Assembly (NCBI GenBank): GCA_947846985.1
Contig: CANTUZ010000001.1
Span: 188,589,455 to 188,653,454, forward strand
Direction: 5' to 3'
Source: Fratercula arctica
Lineage: Eukaryota; Chordata; Aves; Charadriiformes; Alcidae
DNA length: 64,000 nucleotides
Under the pieces are notes generated by a model. It saw only the letters and a program-made list of their open reading frames with translations, did no database searches and had not been told where the DNA came from. Below, one piece after another: positions 52,201 to 63,000 of this stretch. Made by a program: the position numbers and the translations under genes. Each line of letters starts with the position of its first letter. Position 1 is the first letter of the stretch.

Positions 52201-55200
52201 GAAATGACTTTGCCAATACAGCTTGTACAAAAAGTCAATAAGTAAAAAATGGTTCTCCTATGGGCTGTCTTAGCATTTCTTGCCATGATTAATACAAGCA
52301 ATTGTCTCAGTTTGACTCTTCAAGGAACTAATAACTAAACAGAAATAATGATGCTATTTGAAGGCCAAGATAAACTTGCATTTTATACCATTCCCTGGAG
52401 TTTACATGCAAAATATGTTTAATATGTGCCAAGTTTACTGCTTTACTAAAAGACATGGGAAGGTGATGCTGGGGATACAAATATTTCAGTCACTTATGGA
52501 AAGTGCCAAATGCAGAGTATGCTGGCAGTGCATGATACAACAATGATGAAATTTTCTTTGCCAAATATGATAAATAATGTTAGGCTAACCTTTTTGGGCT
52601 TCTATTCCAGTGGCTATGCCTCTACATATGAGACTAATAAAAAAACAATCTGTCTCCAGAATTAGCTTAACCATTATAATATTCACTAATTATGCATATC
52701 AAAGCAATATGAATACCACAAACTCTATTGCCTAAAATTGTCCAAGCAATTGTCTTCCGCGTTATTCTAAATTTTGAAAAGTCTGCCACTAATCTATCAC
52801 AATCTCAAAAATTTTTGAAAGGAGACCTTTCATCAGTATTCAGATGATGTGGTGTTTTTAGGATGTTGCTGGCCAGCGTCTGGCTTCATTTAGACCTGTT
52901 ATTAGAGAGAGATTACTTCTTTTTTTTTAAAAAATGAGGATCATGGGAGAGAAAAGGATTCTAATAATTAAAACAGTCTCCAACAGAACATCATGCCTAT
53001 TCTCTGCTAAAAATGGTCTTCCTATTATTAAATACAAACTATTCTGTCCTTCTAATCTAGAATTAATTTGTGCAATGTTTCTATTATTTATAATTTTCTG
53101 TGTCATCAGCTGCTCAGCGGATTAACAATACTTTTCTTTCTAAAAGTAATTATAATGGGAGAGCTTTTGTATTCATCAGACTTTTTAATGAGGTTATTAA
53201 TACTTCCATCTCATTACAACTGCTGAATCATAATTTAATTTTTAATTACTACATGCGTTTTTGTGTTTTGTATATCTGTATATGTACATGCTGATTATTG
53301 GAATTGTTTATATCACAGAGGCTAAGAATAATTCATTTTAGACAAGAAAACAGTTATTGTGCCATTGTTTTCAGTAGAATTAATATATTATAGACATTCT
53401 GATCTTTTGGCTATTGATCAGAGAATTCTTTAATTGCTATTCCCTAATTTTAACATTTTAAAACCCAATTCTGGAACTGTTGAAGTCAATGGAGAAACTC
53501 CCACTGATTTCAATGGCTGTTATATCAGGTCATTAACATGTTTTATTACCACATCTCTTTATTTCTTATGTCTTTTAATACTATTGGAAATGAAGGACAA
53601 ACTGTAACAGTGGACAGTAAGAAGGATGTGTAGCTACTTCAAGTGAACTGCTCTCAGAAGATGCAGAATTTGTATTTGGTGAAGACAAATGAAATGTGAC
53701 CTTTTTTTCCTGCAACCTAAAAATCCATTCAGCAAAGCTGGGGTAAAGGTGAAAAAGCCACCAGGAAACCTGGAGAACGCTTTAGCCTTGATCCAGCAAA
53801 GCACTCAGACAAGCGCTTATCTTTAAGCATGTGAATACTCCCGCTTGAGCCAATGGACAACTCCACCACATATGTCTGGCTGTTTGCTGCCTGGGTGGAT
53901 AAAGAGGGTAGGACTTTAACAGTGGGTTCATGATTGCAGTCACGATGAGGGTCACGATTAGGGCCAACCTCTGGTCACAGGTACAGACTAATTTTTTATG
54001 AATTCTAAATTTCTATCGCCTAAACCTGAAGACTTAAGCTGACAGTTCACTTCTTACAACACTGTGTTGAGCCACTGAAGGACCTAAATTGTATGTTCTG
54101 AAATTGAAGAGGTGACTTGGGATGGGATTTATTTTCACTAACCTCAGCCTTCTGGTATCTAGCCTATGTTGGTCATGAGAGGAGCTCTTCTAGGGGAATT
54201 TGTATCACTTGTAATTATTTTCCTTTTGAATGGGATGAATTATCGTTTCAGATTTCCTAATTCTCTCCAGTAATTACAAAGGGGGATAGAGAACTAGTTT
54301 AATACACCATCACCATTTTTAGATATCTAAAATTGGTGGAGATGATGAAGCTGAACATAAATTTATACCTTTAACAGGTATTCCACTGGCCCAGCTGAAC
54401 CTATAGTGAACTAAAAAGATATTAAGCAATTAATTAGCTGGTATGGGTACTTAAAGAATCCCATTTATCCGTATTTGCATGCACATAACCCCAAATGATT
54501 GTTCAATTAAGTGCCTTCATTTGCATTGTACAGAATTCCTCTGTCTTCTCCCCACTAAAACTAAATATCGATGAATGCACAAATACCCAATGAATCTATG
54601 TGTGAGAATGGTATTTAGCTTATGTGTAAATTGATACCATTTTAAAAACATGGAACTAGATAATAAATCAATTCTTCAATGACAAGGGAAAACAAATTAA
54701 AGTTGATGACTATAGGTCCATGATAACTCGAGTGGCCATGAATGAACACAGCCTGAAGGCAGACAAAGCTTCCTGTTGAAATCAATGCCATGAGAAAGCA
54801 TGAAGAAGCAAAAAAATACACAAGATAAATTTGAAGAAATATTCACTGATTGTAAATGAATTGTAGGTAATACCAAGATAAGTTCATTGATAAATAATGG
54901 AATAATGCAATCATAATGCCTCTGTCCAAAATACATAGCTTAAACTACACCCCAGATATCAAACCCAGTTTTTAAATTGTAATTTTATGCTAAAATGGAA
55001 AGAAATTAACAAGCAGAGTAAAAGTCACAACCAAGTTAATAAGCAGAAGGCAGTGAGATTCTGACCTTCAACCCTTGGATATAAGTGTCTAATGCTAATT
55101 AAGGATTCCTGATCCACAGTTACTTACGTATTTATAGTATCTAGGAACTCCAAAACTCTCCTAGCATTTACTAGGAATAACAGTTTTGCAATCCTGTAAT

Positions 55201-57866
55201 TTCTCTAAAGAATTATTGCCTTTGCCAGCTTCATGACAAAAGGAAACTTGCCAATAATAATTCTGCAACTGGCTTGACAGTACTGTTTGTTTAAGTGAAT
55301 GTCTGGTTGGGTGACACCTTTTTATGAGAGTGTTGTTGGCTTCTTCGATATTTTACTGTGGAGACAAAATACGAATTTACAGGAATAATGAGGATATTTG
55401 AGTCTGTTACATTTTTAGTTGGGGAAGAAAGATGATCCTGCAAATCTCACTCATGGGATAGTCTCATTTATTCTTACCAAACTGCCCTTCTAGAGACCTT
55501 CTCCATATGTTTTTCTGGCACAGGTATAATAACACTGTGAATGGAAGCTATGTAGTTTTTCAATTAATTGACAGGAAGGCATTTTTTTACCTGCAAGAAA
55601 ATATAGATCTATTTATTTTCATACGGGAACAAAATATACAGTCTGTCTATCAGTCAACCTAACAAGCTACACCCCGCACTCTGACAGGACTGTCACACAC
55701 CAAGTCTTTTGGGCTTCGTTTCTAATGTTGCTCACTGACTTCACACGGTAGCTCCAGCTATGCTCACCTGCGACTGTTGCCGTTCCCTTGCTGCTCGACT
55801 GCTCCCACATTTTGCTCTTCAGCCCAGAACGGGCTGCTTGTGCGCGACATACCAAGGCAGACAATAAGTGAGAAACCTTGTTGAGTCTATCTACATGGTG
55901 TTTTGCAGACACCTGATCATGAGGCTTATTTTTCACTCACTTGAACCTGAGTGAATGGTATTACTGTTGCTGAACTTGAACTAATATGTTGAAATGCAAA
56001 GTGTATTACCTCTACATTACGTTACATGGAGTTATCTAACATCTGTCTGAAAACACTGCAGCAGACTTAAGGCTTTGAGGATTAGGATCTTACATTGACG
56101 CTAGGAGACTCTCTGGATTGTAAATATTTTTCCCCAAATATGAGTTCTCTAGTTGTGTGTGTAGCAGCCCTGTGGAAAAACTTCTGCCCCATTCTCAAAG
56201 ACAAAATTCTCCAGTAGAGATTACATAGAGATAGGAAGATTGGTTTATAGCAACCTTTCTGAAAAGATATCAATTTGTAAAAATAGATTTTTTTGTTGTT
56301 GTTAACAAAATACTGGTTTTTAGCTTTCAGTTTCATTCAGCAGACAGAAAAAAAAAACATATTGAAGAAAAATGGCAAGAAATATTTTCTGGCCAGAATA
56401 GCTTATTTTCCTATGTTAATGCTTTTTAATTATTGTAAAGATAAACCAGGTAGAGAAAATTGTGTGACCGCTACTTACAGTGGCACATTTACAAAGAATT
56501 TTAGTGCTTGTCCAGCTGGTGGTTTTGACTGTGACTGTGTGTAAAGATCTCCTGTCTTTTCTGGGTTATGTTCTACAGTGTTTATGAACACATAGCTTGA
56601 TTTCCCAGATGAAGAAAATGTAATGTAAAATACAAGTAAGTGGATCATTAACTCTGTGAAGCAACAGAAGCATAGCTCCTTTTTTCTCTTTTCTCTTTTT
56701 TTTTTTTGTTTTGTTTCCAAATGAAAGGTAATTAGAAAGGCCTTTCCTGTTTTATAGTATATCTCTTTTTCTTATTATGCTGCAAAGTCAAACAAGTATT
56801 ATCCCCATATTGGCTGGATTCTGATTTTTTTTTTTTATTTTGTAAATTCGTCCAAAAAGACTAGATTTGGAATTGTCTTCTGAGCTGCCTTACATTATCT
56901 GCTTTTCTTCATCAATTAAAACCAGTAGTATCTTTAACTGTCAGAGACGGTAATGTTTGTATGGAGAGAAGGATCATTTCTTCTGTGAGATATTTTTGGA
57001 GAGGTTCAACACAGAGCCTGAAGAAAAGCATGCAATAACTAGCAGAGGGTACCAGAAACCTCTTCACTCTGGTCCATTCTCCTGATAATTTTCTGTTTTA
57101 GGGTCAAGGATTGCCTATTTATGGAAGAGTTTCTCCCATTGTTTTTTCAAATTTTTACAGTTTTGCACAAGAGAAATGTGAGATTCTCACAAGTTGTAAC
57201 CTTGAAAGATAAGGGAGGTGGTTTTTGGACACCATTTTCCAGGGTTACTCCCCAGGTGGGGCAGGGTGGTAGGCAACTTTAGAGATGTCTTCATCCCATC
57301 AGCCTTTAACTGTGATGAAACTCCTGCCATGAACTGTAGAGGGCACCTCACACCACTACCTTGTAGTAGACATAGATGCATGTCTTTTACACAGCTAAAA
57401 GTAGAAAGGCTGATGTACTTCCAAGCTGCTGCTAATGTTTCAGAACATCTAATTTTATAGTGCATTAGTACCCAGTGAATTTAGTAATCTGCCCCGTAAG
57501 TGTACCTCTATGCAGCACCACTGCAGAAGAGACCTGGTTTTGACTTCCTTCTGTCAATCAGCTCTGCAGCTGGCAAGAGATCAATATCAGTGTTAACTGA
57601 AGTTCTTTGTAGATACTCAGAAACAATAATCTCTGGTGCATTCTCTAGAAAAGAGAGTGATAAATATAACCACAATTAGCATATGATACTCCCAGGTCGG
57701 TATCTTTGGGTATGTATTGAATGAGAGAAGTTTCAGGGATTCTACTTAAATATAGAAAGATATGATCAGTATTCTGCCACTGAAAGTCCTCAGAAATGAC
57801 TAAGCAAAACATACAGACATGTCATCTTCTGAACACTAGCCTGAATTTTACCTTCTAATTGCATGA
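49291..57866. other. Unique non-coding DNA
   Basis: About 8.6 kb of AT-rich DNA without a recognisable gene. The only repeat I can support is the ancient palindromic sequence at 53480-53857. Short poly-T runs occur near 56695 and 56826. ORFs are short and unrecognised. Confidence 0.5.
53480..53857. repeat. Ancient palindromic interspersed repeat, two pieces
   Basis: At 53480-53516 'ttgaagtcaatgg' and 'ccactgatttcaa' form an imperfect (11 of 13) hairpin. At 53786-53857 stand 'ttgatccagcaaagcac', 'gcttatctttaagcatgtg' and 'actcccgcttgagccaatgg'. I recall these blocks as parts of one widespread sauropsid palindromic repeat: 'catgtg' with 'gcttaactttaagc', and 'cccattgacttcaatggg' at its centre. 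The 270 bp between them is not recognisable, so this may be two fragments or one heavily altered copy. Family assignment is unproven. Confidence 0.45.
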
Positions 57867-57871
57867 CCTAG
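57867..57871. repeat. Target-site duplication, left copy
   Basis: 'cctag' directly precedes the TG terminus of the LTR and is repeated exactly at 58470-58474. A 5-bp duplication fits ERVL-type integration. Confidence 0.88.
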
Positions 57872-58149
57872 TGTGCTGGTTTTGGCTGGGATAGAGTTAA
57901 TTTTCTTCATAGTACCTAGTATGGGGCTATGTTTTGGATTTGTGCCAAAAAAAATGTTGATGATATAGAGATGTTTTCGTTACTGTTGAGCAGTGCTTAC
58001 ACAGAGTCAAGGCCTTTTCTGCTCCTCACCCCACCCCACCAGCGAGTAGGCTGCGGGTGCATAACATGTGGGGAGGGGACACATGTTGGGGACAGCTGAC
58101 CCCAACTGACCTAAGGGATATTCCATATCATCTAGCATCATAATCAGCA

Positions 58150-58156
58150 TATAAAG
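58150..58156 (+). promoter_or_regulatory. LTR TATA box
   Basis: 'tataaag', preceded by 'ca' and followed by a purine-rich run, lies about 187 bp upstream of the ATTAAA signal, as expected for the U3/R border of this LTR. If active it would drive transcription rightward into the CR1 at 58.7 kb. Confidence 0.7.
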
Positions 58157-58336
58157 CTGGGGGAAAAAGAAGGAAGAGGGGGACATTCAGTGTTATGTCA
58201 TTTGTCTTCCCAAGTAATCATTAGGTGTGATGGAGCCCTGCTTTCCTGAAGATGGCTGAACACCTGCCTGTCGATGGGAAGTAGTGAATGAATTCCTTGT
58301 TTTGCTTTGCTTGCGTGAGTGGCTTTTGCTTTACCT

Positions 58337-58342
58337 ATTAAA
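58337..58342 (+). terminator. LTR polyadenylation signal ATTAAA
   Basis: A common variant polyadenylation hexamer at the expected R-region position, followed by a T-rich downstream element ('ctgtctttttctc'). Confidence 0.6.
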
Positions 58343-58469
58343 CTGTCTTTTTCTCAACCCACGAGTTTTCTTGCTTTTACTCTTCTGATTCTCTCCTCCA
58401 TCCTGCTGTGGGGGGAGTGAGTGAGTGTCTGGGTGATCCTTAGTTGCCGACTCAGGTTAAACCACGACA

Positions 58470-58474
58470 CCTAG
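58470..58474. repeat. Target-site duplication, right copy
   Basis: 'cctag' immediately follows the CA terminus of the LTR and matches the left copy exactly. Confidence 0.88.
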
Positions 58475-58734
58475 GTAATCTGAATTTTTTTTGTACTATT
58501 TTATCTGAGGTTTTCATATCATGTAATCATTGTTTGAGGCTCAAGGCCTAGGAAGGTGAAAGCTGTAACAAAATGTTATTCCTGTTTTCTCAATCGGAAA
58601 AGTATTTTAAGAAACAGTAATTTTTGATATTAACACAAAAATAATATTCAGACATTGGCCTTCCAATTCCTCCTTCTGTATTTAATCCAGCGTGACATTA
58701 TTGATCTGCTAAGGCACATTATTGCTCTGCTAAG

Positions 58735-60030
58735 GCAGGTGGAAAATAAGGAGGTGATCGGTGACAGCCAACATGGCTTCATTAAGGGTAAATTGTGTCT
58801 GTCAAATTTGGTGGCCTTCTATAATGGGGTTACAATGGGATTGATGAATAAGGGAAGAGCAACTCATATAATTTATTTGGACTTGTGCAAAGTGTTTGAC
58901 ACTGTCCCACACAACATCCTTGTCTCTACATTGGAGAGACATGGATTAGATAGATGGACCACTCAGTAGATAAGGAATTGGCTGGGTGGTTGCACTCAAA
59001 GAGTTGCGGTCAATGGTTCAATGTCCAAGTGGAGACCAGTGATGACTGGCGTTCCTCAGGGCTCAGTACTGCGACCAGTGGTGCTCAACATCTTTGTTGG
59101 TGACATGGATGTTGGTATTGAGTGCACCCTCAGCAAGTTTGCCAATGACACCAAGCTTTGTGGTGTGGTCAACATGCTGGAGGGAAGGGATGCCATCTGA
59201 GGGGACCTGGACAGGCTTGAGAGGTGGGCCTGTACGAACCTCATGGAGTTCAACAAGGCCAAGTGCAAGGTCCTGCAAGTGAGTTGGGGCAATTCCAAGC
59301 ACAAATACAGGCTGGGCGGAGAATGGATTGAGAGCAGTCCTGAGGAGAAGGACTTGGGGTTATTGGTGGATGAGAAGCTCAACATGACCCAGCAATGTGC
59401 ACTTGCAGCCCAGAAAGCCAAGCATATCCTGGACTGCATCAAAAGAATTATGGCAACAGGTCAAGGGAGGTAATTCTACCCCTCTACTCTGCTCTTGTGA
59501 GACCCTGCTTGGAGTACTGCATCCTGCTCTGGAGACCCCAACATAAGAAGGGCATGGACCTGTTGGACTTAGTTCAGAGGAGGGCCACAAAGATGATCAG
59601 AGGGCTGGAGCACCTCTCTTATGAGGACAGGCTGAGAGAGTTGGGGTTTTTCAGCCTGGAGAAGAGAAGGCTCTGGGGAGACCTTATAGCCCCTTCCAAT
59701 ACCTAAACGGGGCCTACAGGAGGGGTGGGGAGGGACTCTTCATGAGGGATTGGAGCGATAGGATGAGGAGTAACAGTTTTAAACTGAAAGAGGGGAAATT
59801 TAGATTAGATATTAGGAAGAAATTCTCTACTGTGAGGGTAGTGGGACACTGGCACAGGTTGCCCAGAGACATTGTGAATGCCTCATCCCTGGAAGTGTTC
59901 AAGACCAGGCTGGGTGGGGCTTTGAGCAACCTGGTCTAGTGGGAGGTGTCCCTGCCCATGGCAGGGGGGTTGGAACTAGATGATCTTTAAGGTCCCTTCC
60001 AACTCTAACCATTCTGTGATTCTACGATTA
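58735..60030 (+). mobile_element. CR1 LINE, 5'-truncated with intact 3' end
   Basis: A plus-strand CR1 of about 1.3 kb. Similarity starts abruptly within ORF2 near 58735, just before the first reverse-transcriptase motifs, and continues through the C-terminus, the 3' UTR ('ggcaggggggttggaactag') and the tail 'attctgtgattctacgatt' ending at 60030. 5' truncation with an intact 3' end is the standard insertion product. It begins 260 bp downstream of the solo LTR and lies in the same orientation. Confidence 0.95.
58736..59939 (+). pseudogene. CR1 ORF2 reverse transcriptase and C-terminus, broken
   Basis: Reverse transcriptase that would copy CR1 RNA at the nicked target. Visible motifs in order: [38 protein letters not shown], with the motif A aspartates kept; and [15 protein letters not shown] (motif B, with the usual G after L now R). 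The catalytic FADD motif reads FAND, with Asn at 59144-59146, which alone should abolish activity. Stops lie at 58967-58969 (TAG replacing a Trp codon) and 59198-59200 (TGA). Frameshifts lie near 59450 and near 59690. The C-terminal blocks [47 protein letters not shown] and HWHRLPRDIVNASSLEVFK are clear. The product is non-functional. Confidence 0.92.
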
Positions 60031-63000
60031 TTGCTCAAATTGAGAAAGCATGAAGTGGAAGATGGCAGAGAAAAATAGGACATTTCCCAACATAAGAAAG
60101 ACCTGCATTTTTCTTTCATGTACGTTTTTCAAAGTGAAAGCACAGCCTTTAGGGATCCTACTATAATGTTTTGTTTTCTGAGGATAAGCTCCAACGAAAA
60201 AATACAGCATAGGCTGCACTACCTTCCAGCAAGCTTTCTGTGCAAAGCGACCACATTATTTAACTGTCTCTCAGGTTCTTAAGAATTAATTAATACTTGA
60301 CTGGTCTTTGAAGGAATAAAGTATGGACTCCTTCCATTGTTAATGCTGTAACTAAGTCACCTTTAAAGCATATTACAGGTTTCTGTGTCCCTTTGTAATT
60401 ATGTATCATAAATGCCAGATGTTCTGAGTGCACAAAGTGGCGCTGATGTGGGGATAGAAGTAATGTTGTTTCAGTGACTTTAATTATGCATTCCTATACT
60501 GACAGCAATGCTGGAGATTTGGTAAGTGCTTCAAATTAGAACTGTTTGGCACTGGAATACTGCAGTATAAAAGTTACCATTAAGGGAATTTTCACTAAAG
60601 TTGTTGATATAATTTTGTACTTAACCATGTGTCTGGGTTTGATTATGATTCAGAGCACTAGAAGTGCAGCAATCAATATCCACGTGTTTTACCACTCAGA
60701 GGTCCTTAACTGTAGCAAAATTTAAAAGATCAAGCTTTTATTTGTAGAGGGTTTTGTTTGTTTGCTTGTTTGTTTGTTTTTAACTCTTAATCTCTGCTTC
60801 ATTGTTTGGGCTAGATAGTCTGAAAAGATTCCTTTGAGGTAACCGTCTTCATTGCTGTCATTAAAAGTGGAATGCAGGAGATGGGGTTAACCCCTCTGGG
60901 TAGCAGAGACATCAGTGCCTAAAATAATAAATCTGATAAAGAGACTTATGCTAAGGGACTTTTTCCTCCTTGCTTCAGTTCATACTAATTATGCTGTTGT
61001 ATCACCCATCACCATGTTGTACTGTTTCTGTGTCTTCTCATCTGACTTCTTCCAGCCTGTTGAAATTCCTGTAGCAGTTTATATTAAAGGTCAGCCTCTT
61101 TGATGGTAAGGATCACTCTTTTTCCCATGTGCGCATACAGTGCTTAGCATAAAGGAATCTTAAAAATAAATAGATGCACACAGATGTTACTGCAGTACAA
61201 CAATAACAGCCGTTTGGGTTTTCTACTAAGCTTCATTCTCAGTAAGATATTTGAGTCAGTAGGAGATGAATTTTTATTGCTCCTTTTTCTTCTGCTGTCC
61301 ATAGGAGAGTAATAATTGTTTTCCTTTTATGAAGCAGTTGGGGACAACACACATGTTTATTTTTTTTTCTGGACTGCTGACAGGATAAAGAATTTTCAGA
61401 AACTGGGTTTATACTGGGGTGGATGAAGCCTGTGCTTTAGACCCAGACTAATTCCATTCCATCTGATTTAGACGAAAAATGCAGATCTCCACATCATAGT
61501 ACATGAAAAGTGGAAAAGTACCTATGTAAGAATTACAGAACTTTACTGTTGATTAGACAGCAAATTTCATGGTGTAACCTATTTTCCCTTTGATAGTACA
61601 TGACCTATTTTTTTAAAGAAAGAGGTAAATAGCTTTGATAGAGACAGTAACATTTGAGAAGTTGTTGCTTCTATTTTATTGAAAAATGGCTTTTGTTAAC
61701 ATTAGAGAATGCATGGGTATTTATTCACAGAGCTGTATTTCCAGTTAATATTTAGTTGGTAGCCAGTAACATAGCAATAAAATGAATTTGTTTTTCAAGT
61801 AAAAGGGCAGAATAAATGCTCAGATTCTCCAGAAAAGCTATAATGCATCTTTATTTTCTGAGAAGCAAGCTTAAAGAAATTAGATAGGATTATACAAAGG
61901 GTAGTAATTAGGACTAAATCTGTCCTGTAAAACTATTAAAGATTATCAGCAAAATACCAACTATTTGTTTTAAGTGGGAGAAAGCAATTACTACTTCTTT
62001 ATGGGGGCAGTTTGAGGGCTGAAGCTTATGTATTTCTTTATTGCATTCCAAGTACAACATGCTGAAATTAGTACAAATATACTGATAGATATTTCGGTGT
62101 TCTGTGTCAAACTATGGTCTGAAAGTTCAGACCTGCCATTGCTCCTGTCATGGGACAGGTACTGAAGCAATGGATTCCAGCTCTGACAAGTGAGCACTCG
62201 GAGTACTCGGAGCACACGGGTACAGCTCTGCAGTGCTATGTTATCACGTTTGGGATAGTTTTGAAGCTTAAAGTTTCTTGGAAGGTCATTTGTAGCACAG
62301 TAATGTTCACAAGGATTTTGCTGGTTATGTTATCGATAACCTTAGAAATAACTTACAGGCCTGAAATATCCATTCACCTGCACGTGTATAGCATTGATTC
62401 TACTAAGATTAAGTGTCAGAAAGAAATACATTAAGGCCAAATATTAGTTCAGATATTCTGTAGTTGGAAAAGAGCACTTAACTGCACTGTGTGGGAGACA
62501 CCTCTGTGCAGAGTTCAGTCCTCTATCCTCCTTTCTCTGCATCAAATTCTCCTTCATCCCTAAGAATATTTATTTTTGTTATAATTTTTTTCTTTTTTTT
62601 TTTTCTTGTATGGGGTGATTTTTTTAGAAAGCAAATTATGAGCTAGTTCTTAAACAGCCACTGAACATTTTTAGTTCCTGCCATGATTCCAATCACTGTA
62701 ATTGCTCTTAATAGCATACAGCAAATCTCGTAGCTGCATTTATTTCTGCTTCCCTGATATGAGGTAAGTTATGGGTTGTCTGGAAAATCATGTGGCCAGT
62801 GGCCAGGTATGACTATATTAAAAGGGAACAGGAGGGGGAAATGCACCAAGAAAACATTTCTACCACAGTGACAGATTTGATGAGATGGTACCTGAATGAT
62901 GAAAAATTACTGTAAAAAATAGCACCAGTTAAAAGCTCCAAACTGATTTAACATCAAACCCATCTTGATTTACATCTTGGGTAAACATAAGGCTTGAGAA

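Larger units (their letters stand above)
57872..58469 (+). mobile_element. Complete solo LTR, ERVL-like (class III)
   Basis: A 598-bp LTR with TG...CA ends ('tgtgctggttttggctggg' to 'aaaccacgaca') flanked by perfect 5-bp duplications. It contains a TATA box (58150-58156), an ATTAAA signal (58337-58342), and a U5 rich in GTGAGTGAGTG. The internal viral region is absent, so the provirus was removed by recombination between its two LTRs. I recall near-identical LTRs as common in neoavian birds, which makes this one of the youngest insertions here. The U5 shares block order ('ctcaacccacgag', 'tctcctccatcctgctg', 'ggggagtgagtgag') with the three LTRs at 15-28 kb, suggesting distant relatedness. 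No viral genes are present. Confidence 0.95.

Noticed and set aside
53761..53773. Short palindrome 'ccaggaaacctgg'
   Set aside because: Five-bp arms are expected by chance many times in 64 kb.
59056..59442. 128-codon open frame antisense to the CR1 reverse transcriptase
   Set aside because: A shadow of the RT frame, which is clearly on the plus strand.
57872..60030. Possible provirus body between the solo LTR and downstream coding sequence
   Set aside because: The downstream coding sequence is CR1 ORF2, not retroviral, and the LTR is already closed by exact target duplications on both sides.
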